Below are positions 22,961-32,438 of a DNA stretch of 64,000 bases, piece by piece. This DNA comes from Pyrus communis. Taxonomy: Eukaryota; Streptophyta; Magnoliopsida; Rosales; Rosaceae. Position 1 is the stretch's first letter. Each line of letters begins with the position of its first letter. The stretch lies in contig NC_084811.1 in the NCBI RefSeq assembly GCF_963583255.1, positions 20,851,742-20,915,741 of the forward strand, written 5' to 3'. The position numbers were made by a program, and so were the translations under genes. The notes beneath the pieces were generated by a model that was given only the letters and a program-made list of their open reading frames with translations, made no database searches and was not told the DNA's origin.

Positions 22961-23244
22961 TGTCACATCCTAGCCCGGGACAGATCACTTCCCGGGCCCG
23001 CTCCACCACCGTAGCACGATATTGTCCGCTTTGGGCTTACCATTCCCTCACGGTTTTGTTTTTGGGAACTCACGAGCAACTTCCTAGTGGGTCACCCATC
23101 ATGGGATTGCTCAAGTCTCTTTCTCGCTTAACTTCGGAGTTCCTACGGAACCCGAAGCCAGTGAGCTCCCAAAAGGCCTCGCGCTAGGTAGGGATGAGAA
23201 TATACATTTAAGGATCACTCCCCTGGGTGATGTGGGATGTCACA
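22961..23244 (-). mobile_element. Cassandra-type solo LTR (284 bp) with 5S rRNA promoter
   Basis: Bounded by TG...CA (TGTCACATCC to GGGATGTCACA) with an exact target duplication ACAGA (22956-22960 and 23245-23249). On the minus strand it contains GAACTCCGAAGTTAAGCG, the A-box region of plant 5S rRNA, and GATGGGTGACC, the C-box. This combination defines Cassandra, a terminal-repeat-in-miniature element whose LTR carries an RNA polymerase III promoter. A solo LTR, formed by LTR recombination. Confidence 0.93.
23090..23142 (-). promoter_or_regulatory. 5S-like internal RNA polymerase III promoter
   Basis: A-box region at 23125-23142 and C-box at 23090-23100 (minus strand). The spacing is near that of real 5S genes, but the flanks are not 5S, so this is not a 5S rRNA gene. 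Confidence 0.85.
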
Positions 23245-23402
23245 ACAGATTCACGAACCCGCTTCAATTGGAATCACTAAAAAATTCCACCGTTTGATTA
23301 CTTTATGCTTAAAACAAGTTCGCAGGTTCTACATTAAAAACACATAGCAAAACATCAAAATTTCACCAAAATAATAACCAAAATATCTTTAATATTAGAA
23401 AG

Positions 23403-24198
23403 CTAGAAGGAGAGTTTGGTGTCTCAAGGCTTCACCAAAAATATTTGGACTATAAAACCCCTCAAACAAAAAAAACTACAACTAACTGAAAATAATAGAA
23501 ACAAAATAGCAGGGATAATTTTGTCATAAAAAAAATTAAATTAACAAAATAGTATCTTGCGGGAAGAACATAGCGTAATGGAAGGAAAAGAAACCATTGT
23601 CGTCCCCCAATAATACTTTGCCTCTTCAATCAGTCTACAGTCTTCCACCGCTTTCCTCCGCCGCTTCATTCTCGCTCGGTCCTTTCGACTTCTGTCATTC
23701 TCTCTCTAAAAGATTCTGCCTTCTCTCTCTAAAAGTCCTCTCTCCCCTCCTTCGCAATACTCAAGCCTTTCTTTGTCGGTTTGCTTTCCTAATTTCTGCT
23801 TTCCCCTTTTGCTCCCTGCGTGTAGATCAGCAGCTGCACTGTTGTTCTTCCTTCATCCTCCTTCTTCCACTCCAAAAACTTCATTTCATCATAACTTTTT
23901 CATACGGCAAAAAAAATCGCGCAAGGTCGGAGCCTATAGATTCGTATCAGAACCCTCTTCCATCTGATATGACACACACACACACACACGTCAAAATCAA
24001 CTGTGGTCAAAGATGAACAGTGACATTTTTTGGTGGAGTTTTGCTGATTCTGCCTAATCCCGCCAGAATTTGGTCTCGGCCTATGAGAGAGTTGATCCTC
24101 TCCTAACGATCTTTCTACCTATACTTGAGTTTGTTGAGTGAATTGAAAGTTTTTTTTTTTTTTGATTTTTTGTGCAGGTAAAGAATGAAGGGAAACTT
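23403..24198. other. Pyrimidine-rich spacer, possibly old 5' leader of the TGA-like gene
   Basis: 23590-23900 is rich in C and T with CTCTCTCTAAAA-type runs, as in plant 5' leaders. An AC run lies at about 23971-23989, and TTTTTTGTGCAGGTAAAG at 24167-24184 resembles a splice acceptor. The open frame at 23597-24016 has no recognisable domain and I do not call it a gene. Confidence 0.4.
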
Positions 24199-24946
24199 GA
24201 AAATATAGCCATTTTAGGGATCACCTATTGAAATATAACCTACAATTTTCATTTATTATAAAACTAACCAAAATTGAAGTTAAAAAGACTTATTGCCCTT
24301 AGTTTAAAACCTTTCCCTGCTTCCAGAATCGTGGTGTTTCTTTTCTAAATCTTCGTCCCCATAGTTTTTTTTTTTTTTTTTCTTTTTTTTTTTTTCTTAA
24401 ACAAACTTTCCTCCACAAAACGCACCAAATTAGGCTTGAATAAAATATAAACAGTCCAAACACGGCAAATATAGATAAAGTCGAAAATGTAATCTCATCA
24501 CTTGTCTGCCTTAGACGTTTGCAGTAACTTGTCCTCTGAGACCACCAGTCCCCCTAGCAGCAATGAAACCAACCTTCTTCCTAGGAGAAGCGTTACGCCA
24601 TACTCTTGTAGCCGGTCCAATATGTGATAATTACCTCCTCCGTGAGGATGCTTGACTGGGTTCATAGCAACACCACGAATTTCAGAACACTTTTGTTAGT
24701 TTTGATTGTTTCTTCATCTAGTATTGTAGTTACTGCTTGGTGTGATCACTTGGTTCAATTACAGTTGGGTAAAGAGAAGTTTGGTGGTGGTGTTTCAATG
24801 GAGATGAGGAGTCTAGAGACAGCATAGGAGTGTTAAGAGAAGGTTAAGGGTAATTAAGTCTTTTTAATTCTAATTTTGGTTAGTTTTATAAAATGTGAAA
24901 ATGTATATTACATTTCAACAAGTGATTTCAAAAATGGCTATATTTC
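24199..24946. mobile_element. Terminal-inverted-repeat element carrying a uL2 fragment (Pack-MULE-like)
   Basis: TIRs of about 100 bases: 24199-24300 and the reverse complement of 24844-24946 share GAAATATAGCCATTTT, CATTTATTATAAAACTAACC and AAAAAGACTTA with moderate divergence. I could not see a clean 9-base target duplication, so the class (Mutator-like) is inferred from the TIR length and the captured gene piece. Confidence 0.65.
24511..24677 (-). pseudogene. Ribosomal protein uL2 (RPL8) C-terminal fragment
   Basis: On the minus strand, RGVAMNPVKHPHGGGN (from 24677) is the strongly conserved C-terminal loop of cytosolic uL2, a core protein of the large ribosomal subunit. After a small deletion and frameshift it continues KKVGFIAARGTGGLRGQ and ends with a stop at 24511-24513. 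Downstream on that strand come about 110 bases of 3' leader-like sequence and then a poly(A)-like run (poly-T at about 24367-24400 on the + strand). The piece therefore looks like an mRNA-derived copy. It covers only the last 50 or so residues of a roughly 260-residue protein; not functional. Confidence 0.85.
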
Positions 24947-25136
24947 CAAATATCTCAAGAATGAACCAAGAAGAGATATGTTCACTGAAAGACTTGATAG
25001 GAGCGCCCTTCGTTGGGTTAGAGAGGTCTCTCTCTCTCTCTCTAAAAGGTCATATGGAGATCGTCTTTTTTTTTAACCTTTTCTTTGCTTTAAAGTGACA
25101 CAGGCAGAAGGAATCACCACCCAATCAGTAAAAAAA

Positions 25137-26359
25137 ATGCAGAGGTTCAAAGCAACGTCAACAAACCCAGAATTTTCCTCCCACTCTTCCTTCTATTTCA
25201 GGTCTCTCTCTCCCTTCTTCTTATTGTTATGTTGACGTTTTTTTCTTCTATTGGGTTTTGTTTTAATGGTGTATGAGAAATGGGTTGTGTGTAAAAAACA
25301 TAAAGTCTTGAAATTTATGGGAATATACAGATTTTTAGAAGTAAAAAATAAACTAAATTGCTCTGTTTTTTCTGCTATGTGAAAAAACAGGGGAGACGAC
25401 AGTGATCGGAACCAAAGGCGTTTTACTGATCTTGGAGAGCTTGAACAGTCTGCTACCGCCTTTCCTCACGATGATGCTGTGGTTTTAAGCCCAAGTATCC
25501 TCTCTCTCTCTCTCCCCCCCTTTCTCTCTTTCTCTCTCTAATATATATGGGTCTTAATCTGGTGTAGGCTCCATGTTCAGCTTAAAAGCAAACAATGTTG
25601 GCGGTGTACCTGATAGCTTGCACTACGGGACCTTGAACGTTCGCGGGTGTTTGGACATAGGATCAACTATAACCGGAACAGGAGGAAGAGGGTTTGTGGA
25701 CACAAGACAATAGCAACCATACATGTACCAGCAGCAGAAAGGGACGACGACATCTGGAAACAGACAATTTGAGAATTGGGATAATAATTCAGCCATGGCT
25801 GACAACAACCAGCCGACTGACACTTCTACAGATGTTGACACCAATAACAAAAACCACGTATCACCATCTCTCTTTGTGGTCTTTGTTTCATGAGCATATG
25901 CGTCTGCTAGACTGCTACCATACTTTTTCATGGGAATCTTTCTATTGGCTTAGTGGAATTGAGAATCATTTGAAATTTTGAATTTTGAATTACAATCCAT
26001 GTTGTTTCAAGCTTCAAACAAAGTGTAGACGATTGTTCGGTCAGTTGGGCTCACCGCTCGGCCCCTTCGAATGTCCCTCCCGTAAATTATAGTAATTTAG
26101 AATTTCGTTTTGTCAGTTAAAAAATAGTTTCCAGAATATTTTCAATTCAATTACTACCTTAATAACATGGCCCATATCTAAGTTGATTTGATTTAAATCT
26201 GCATATTTTACTGTGAACTTTATTTAGCTTTCTAATTTTTTAGTGTCGGTGGATTAATGTGAGATGATTTTGTTTTAGCTTCATGGAGTGCAGCATGGAG
26301 CACTAATGGTAGTGGATTCCATAAAGCAGGCAAAGGAAAGAACTACTGGTGACCAAAAG
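25137..26359 (+). pseudogene. TGA-type bZIP transcription factor, N-terminal exons only
   Basis: Exons deduced from splice sites: 25137-25201 (MQRFKATSTNPEFSSHSSFY), 25391-25494 (RRFTDLGELEQSATAF), 25568-25857 (SMFSLKANNVGGVP; then MYQQQKGTTTSGNRQFENW; ending in NNKNHV), and 26279-26359 (GVQHGALMVVDSIKQAKERT). This order and wording match the N-terminus of the TGA9/TGA10 clade, which binds TGACG motifs and partners with CC-type glutaredoxins. A stop at 25711-25713 interrupts exon 3. The following exons with the basic region, zipper and DOG1 domain are absent, so no DNA binding is possible. Introns keep GT/AG ends, so this is a broken genomic copy, not a retrocopy. Confidence 0.75.
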
Positions 26360-27007
26360 GTTAGAATATTTGGATTATTGATAAAAAGTGATTTTCTTAG
26401 AAAGTAATTTTCATCTTAAATGCTAATCCGATTAAGTTTGTGACTGAAACTGTCGCCTTCATAGCCATTTTCTTCAGGTACCCAACTTCCCAATTTAAAA
26501 AATTAGGGTTCATTTTTGGGTTTTGTTCTATCGTTAATTTCGGAATGGTGACTATCTTACGCAATGGATGAGATTGTGTGTGTTAATAGAGATTGAGCAT
26601 CTACAGAGTGAGATTGTGTGTATTAATAGAGATTGGCCATCTACAGAGCCACAGAAAATCCCCATGTCCAGTTCTGATTTTTCACTCTTTTCATTTTCTT
26701 TGTTCCTTGCAGATTATTTGGACCTTGCAAAACTCAATGGTATGCAGCCTCAGATAGACTTATAGTATTTGTCCATAACAATAAAATCAAATTTTATTGC
26801 ATAAACCTGATTTTTGGTTGCGTTGCTTAGGATGGATTGCTTCTTGAAGTTTTTTTCTGATACAATACAATGCTCCGAGGGGCGAAAATACAATGTAATC
26901 ACCATTTATAGGTAATCTCGGCCTACTTTGTAAAAATTTTAATTTTGTGACTTTAAAATTCTTCAGTTTGCTATCACCATTTTGTTAGAATTAGGGTTAA
27001 ATTTAAT

Positions 27008-27054
<47 letters not shown>

Positions 27055-28067
27055 GGGGGTTAATTTTCACCCAGTTTCTCTTTAGCCATATGGACCATTC
27101 TCTCTCTGCGTTTTTTTTCTTCTCTAGGTTCCATATTAATAAATGGGTGATTCAATCACCATTTTAAAATTTACACTTCCTATCACAGTTCACACCCCCA
27201 TACCAATAAGAGATAACGCCAATTGGAGGAGTTAAGGCCTCTTAATTTAGATGATTTTATTCAATCAAAAGCCAAGGTAAAGAATTTAAGATTGATAAAT
27301 TTGTTATCTTTACTTTTTGCAATACACATATCCCCGATGAAACTCACACTACTATTCGCTGCACTGCTATAAGGTACGTATGCAAATTTGTACAGATTTA
27401 TTTTATTTTATTTATTTTTGTTGTGATTTTTGTGTTTGTTTGTTTTGTGATTTCATTTGATTGAGCAGTCTCAGGTGTACCGAATTGTCTATGCACGGGA
27501 ATGTGGTGGGGAGCTGGGGCAATTGGGGGCCCCATGATGAAACAAAACAGAAAAATCTCGACATTCTAAAACGATTTCACTCTGTAGAAGAAACTAATGA
27601 CATGAATGATGATGATGTCGGTATGTTTTTATTTTATTGTTTTTTTTTTCGATGAAGTTTATGAATTTGAAATTTAATGATGCTTTTGGTGAGTTTTCGG
27701 TAGCTGGGATTTTGTATGTGCATTGTGAGATATATGAGAAGTTTGTTATCGATGGATTCCTAGAGCTATGTATGAGAAGTTTGTTATTGATGAATTCCTA
27801 GAGCTTTGGACTTGGAATTAGATTTACCTGTAGAGAAAGCATGAGGTGTTCAGTGCAGTTTTACTAACAAAAGAAACCAATGGAGCGTTGTCCAGCTCAT
27901 TTGTTGGGGCATGTTGGCAATTAAGACAATCAAAGCCAAATTTATTTTGGTAGGTTGTGGGTTAGTTAAGAGTGCATGGAAAAGAGGAATATGTAAAATT
28001 GGACTACCACATATTCGTGTACTCCACAGGTTATTCCTGAACTATAATGTATGAGTTATTACATACT
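26360..28067. other. Gene-poor spacer with small tandem duplications and a TA microsatellite
   Basis: A 40-base duplication (26571-26610 and 26611-26648), a 38-base duplication (starts 27733 and 27771), and a TA run followed by poly-T (about 27010-27056). The sequence at 27470-27640 opens a short frame with LCTGMWW or MHGNVVGSWGNWG readings that I do not recognise. GATTG at 28068-28072 is the left target copy of the next solo LTR. Confidence 0.45.
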
Positions 28068-28742
28068 GATTGTGCAACAACCCGTTTCGGGATTTACCGA
28101 ACAAAAATGGTGTTTTTGTATTTTCACTAAGTTTGAGAATATTTTCTTTTTTTAAATGGTTTTTGGGTCTTAAATGGTGTGTCCAAGGGGCCCACCCCTG
28201 ATTTGTTTGTCCCCGGTGACGGGAATCAAGGGTATATCTCGCTTCCTTACTTTCGGGGCTTCAATTTGATATATTGAATGACATGTTTTGGTCGAGTTTT
28301 GAGCTCCATCAGAGCTCAGGAATTTCCCGGCCAGAATCCGGCATTCTCCTTCGATTGGGTCTGGCGACCCATGGTTTGAACTTAGGCCGGGCTTTCTAGC
28401 CCAAATCCAAACCCATGGCTTTAGGCCCGTTGCTTTAAGCCCAATCCCCTTTTTATCTTTTGTTTTGTTTCAAATAATTTGTTAAAAGCCTTTGGGCCGT
28501 GAGCTGTTGGAGGGTCCAAGCCCAAGAAACCTCCCAGGTCTTCGGGCCCTTCCTGCCGAGCCCAACCCAACCCTTTTTATTTTTCTGTTTTATTTATTTT
28601 GGTTTAAAAGGCCTTGGGCCTTATATGTTAAAGCCCTAAACCCTTTTAGTTTAAAAACCCAAACCCAACCCAGCTAAAAGTCTAAGCCTAAACCCTTTAA
28701 CCTTTCCAACCCTAAACCCTAGTCAGCTAAAACCCTTTTGTG

Positions 28743-28817
28743 GAATATTCCGTTAGGGAATATTCCATCAGAGAATATTCCGGTATATTCTTTGGAATAT
28801 TCTGTTAGGGAATATTC
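28743..28817. promoter_or_regulatory. Cluster of five GAATATTC palindromes (heat-shock-element-like)
   Basis: Exact GAATATTC at 28743, 28758, 28773, 28795 and 28810, with a near copy GAAATATTC just after. Each contains GAAnnTTC, the paired half-sites of heat shock factor binding elements. The first three are spaced exactly 15 bases apart and the last two also 15. Whether heat shock factors bind is untested. Confidence 0.5.
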
Positions 28818-29382
28818 TTTGAAATATTCTTTTTACGTTTATGAAATTTATCCGGGACCCTTTTTAGGGTAATTCGACATCCTGAATCTGTTTTCGACTT
28901 CCGTTTTCCCAAATTAAATCGTTTGAGAATAGTTTTATTAATTGGACCCTTTTTGTGCTTAGGGGCAATTAATTGTGACGTTTTCGTCTTCACTAGTTGC
29001 GTGGCTCTTCGGCAATTAAGTACTGTGAGTGGACCCCTTCTAAAAATGCATGTTTTGATATTAGAAATGCATACATGAAAAGCATGATTTGATGACTATG
29101 TTTTATGAAATATTTTATGAGATAACATGTTTACTGAGGCTATTTTAAATTATTCCTATTTTTCCTATAACCCGTGTTCTTATAGAATATCCGATGGATG
29201 ATGATATGATATTTTGAACATGTTTAGAACACCTCTTTATAGTATAGCTGATGGATGACTTTATACTATGGAGTTGCTTTTCAATATATGTATGTTCACT
29301 GATTTTGTACTTACCTAGTGGTCATTTCCGCTACGGGACGTAGGGATAGATTTTGGTCCGTCCCGGGCGACGGTTTGGTGTT

Positions 29383-29505
29383 GGCATAGGGCCTGAAGTG
29401 TGTTTCCTCTGGCTATTTAGCACAGGCACGAGGAGCCGGCATGGGGCCTGGAGTGTATTTTCCTCTGACTATTTGCTTAGAGACAGGGAGCTGGCATGGG
29501 GCCTA
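29383..29505 (+). repeat. 55-bp minisatellite in the solo LTR
   Basis: GGCATGGGGCCTGGAGTGT-type units start at 29383, 29438 and 29493 (partial) with an exact period of 55. Confidence 0.85.
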
Positions 29506-29977
29506 GGGGTTATCGGACATTCACTAGTGATTATTATATATACAAGTTATGATTTGAGACATTGCATAGCATGCTAGGTTTCGGAAGAACCTATGTTTAT
29601 CATAATATATGTGTTTTCATAAAACCTGGGGGTTAATATGTTGATAACTGTTTTATTATATATATCAACTTAGTCCACTCATGTTTGTTTTGCGCCCCCT
29701 TCAGGACTTAGAATCGAGGCATACAATCCAGGCGTTCAGGCACTTCTGCATCGGCATCATTCAATTTTATATTATTTCTTTTAGTGTTCTAGTTAGTTGT
29801 ATGCTTTGAACACATTCCTTAAATGCATATTCATTATTTTTTTATATTTGTAAGCCTTATCTACCGCTTGTTTTCAGCATTTGCACTCAATAAATAACTT
29901 TCGTTATCCTCGGGTGTCAGTCAGCACGTGCCTATCCTGATATTCGAGGAATATCGGGATCGGGGCGTGTCAGATTG

Positions 29978-32107
29978 CATACCTCACGATATAACATTAT
30001 ATTTTGTATTAACTTTGTGGAGTTCCTATCGTTTAATGGTGTTTGTTTGTAAACCCTGCAGAAGAAATCCCTTCATTTGAACTGACTTGCATTTTTTTCC
30101 TAACATTTAGTTTCTTTTTTTGTTTTTCTCAGTACCAGACTTTTGATGAAACTTACAATTTTCTTTAATTGATTGTAGAACGTTAATTATGTTGTTTTCT
30201 TAATTTCTCAGTTATAGACTTTGGTAATCTCATTGCAATTAGGTGTTGAAATTTCCAAAAAATAAAAAATAAAAAATAAAACAAACCGATGATGAATTAT
30301 GAGGCTATCGAAGAAAAGGACTGTAGTTTTGAAACAACACTATAAAACAAATGGTTAGAGTTGTTTGTTTTTATTTGATTTTTTAAGGTGTTGCTAGCCA
30401 TTTTAATTCAATTTAAAACGTTTTTGCTTTGGTTAGAGTATTATGTTAGGTGTTTTTTAAATGATTCCATTTACTTCTTTTTACATTAATTGTTTTGGAT
30501 TTCTACCTTAATTGTATTACTGAAAGTTTATTACTAAATTACTTGTAGATCGAGATTTCACACGAAAGCCAAGATTGTACGAAGGAGCAGAGACTTACAA
30601 TATACATAATGACTTAAAACAGGCTTACTATTATTCTCTTTTGTTTCTCTTCCATGTTTTGTTGCATGTATTCAACCATTATTTTTTGTTAGTAATTTGT
30701 CTAGATGCACGTACATGTTGGTACTAAGAGAACATAATGTAAAATCCAAGTGTTTGAAAGGATTGTGTGATTACTAATTTACTATTGCATTGGTTTACAC
30801 CAATGGTTGAATAGATCAAGACGCTAAACTCTCTGCACGCATCACGTGCATGCGACATACCTTTTTTTCAATTACGGGGCTCTACATGCCGCTAAAGATG
30901 TCTTATGTTGGTTGTTTTTCATTGAAATTGTCAAAATAGCTCATTGAACAAATTGAAAACAACTAATGCAAAACAACTTCAGGGGCGCGTAGCGTTCATG
31001 ATAAAAAAAATGTTTCTTGCATGCACGTGAATGTGTGCCGCTAACGATTATAATGATAATGTTTGTATTATAGAAGATGTCACGCTGTCGTTCAAGCCTG
31101 GCCCTACAAATAAATTCAAATCAGATTCTGAATACCACCTTCAAAGTCAATGAGAAGATTCAAATTCCAACAGAGATGGTGTTTTTCTGCAGAAAACTAG
31201 AAGTGGAAAACCAAATTGAACTCTCAGACTTACCGACGAAATTGTCTATATTTAGTGGATGTCGCTGATACAATATTGATAATTGGTAAATATTGTTAAT
31301 ACCAAATTGATATTTAGTACCAATACATCAATATAACCTTAATATGGTATCGGTATTAGATACCAATGTCGCCGTTCACGTCATTGGAGTTACTTCATAT
31401 ATTAAAGCGGGTCACTTTTGACTCGGCCATACAGTACATCGACTGTCTGACGCCACCTACGAACCCGTTACAAAAGTCCCGCGCATATCCACGGACGTAA
31501 CAACTCTCCACCCTATCGAAAACGAAACAACACGGCGCCAAACCCATATTGTGTTTCTGCTGTTTCTGATCGATTGTTTCACAGTTTAACAACCTAATTT
31601 TGTAGAAAGTGTTAAATTCATGAACAAAGTCGATTGCATTCGAACACATGCCGATAGTGATATGCATGATATCAAATAAGCAATCACGAAACAAGAAAAC
31701 CGGAGCAAAACATGACACCAAACGATGAGAGGGTTCATATTTCTTTGTTAATCATAACTAAAATTAAAAAAAAATCGTAACTAATATCATCATCGTTCAC
31801 ACGATTAATAGTTCCACTGCCATTTATCGAATAGATAGTACTGAACCACGCCTTCCACTGTGTGTCCGTGACCAAGAACAAAATTACTGGATGCAGGTCA
31901 GTCCATAGTGAAATTGCATATTTTCTGCATCCTCTGTCATCACTTGGACAAAATGGGCAACTTGGCATACATATTTCCGTTCAACATTTAATGAATCTAG
32001 CCTAACCAATCCTAGATATCGAGCGAGGCCGTAAGGGTAAGTGTGAACAACGAACTTCAGAAGTCCGAAATAATAAGATGGAGGAGCAAACAATTGCTTC
32101 CACCACT
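29978..32107. other. Spacer without a recognised gene
   Basis: AT-rich. On the minus strand 32093-31884 reads a 69-residue frame (YLGLVRLDSLNVERKYVCQ and VAHFVQVMTEDAENMQFH) that looks protein-like but that I cannot assign; it may be a gene fragment. Nothing else is supported. Confidence 0.4.
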
Positions 32108-32438
32108 ATGTAACTAATAAGCTTAATTAATCATCCATATTACGTACCACTAGTTGCTAGCTTACTAACTGAGGAAACAATAAAATTAAGGATACTAAAA
32201 CGCATGGTTATTTCTAATGTTACATAAAGATAAGAGAGAGCTCTGGAATGAATCCAAACCACATCTAGCTAATACAGACAGACATACATAAGATATCTCT
32301 TCTTGGTAATAAGGGTTACTTATTAATTTAAATTCTACCTGGAAATGATGATAGATCAGATTGCAGAAGATCATATAGATCATCAATTCAATTTCAATGT
32401 CAATGGCAAAGGAGGGACCGGATGAGTGAGCGAGTGAG

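Larger units (their letters stand above)
21686..23402 (-). mobile_element. Diverged solo LTR or LTR remnant, interrupted by a Cassandra LTR
   Basis: Minus-strand copy of the same LTR family as 50582-52097. The + strand start TGATAGGATTTTTACCACC is the reverse complement of that LTR's end, and similarity continues past the Cassandra insertion to about 23402 (AATATTAGAAAGCTAG). The expected other terminus (reverse complement of TGATGAGTCC) is not recognisable, so the right edge is approximate and no target duplication could be set. Confidence 0.75.
28073..29972 (+). mobile_element. Solo LTR of a Tekay/Del-type Ty3/gypsy element (1900 bp)
   Basis: Starts TGCAACAACCCG and ends ATCGGGGCGTGTCA, the usual ends of this family's LTR. 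The target duplication GATTG is exact (28068-28072 and 29973-29977), and there is no internal region, so it arose by LTR-LTR recombination. It is related to the LTR at 4187-6492, most clearly in 29660-29760. A TATA box was not picked out with confidence. Confidence 0.95.

Noticed and set aside
23090..23142. 5S rRNA gene
   Set aside because: Only the promoter-like core matches 5S. The flanks and TG-CA ends with a 5-base duplication show a Cassandra LTR.
23597..24016. 139-residue frame
   Set aside because: Low-complexity Ser/Leu/Phe composition from a CT-rich leader-like stretch; no domain.
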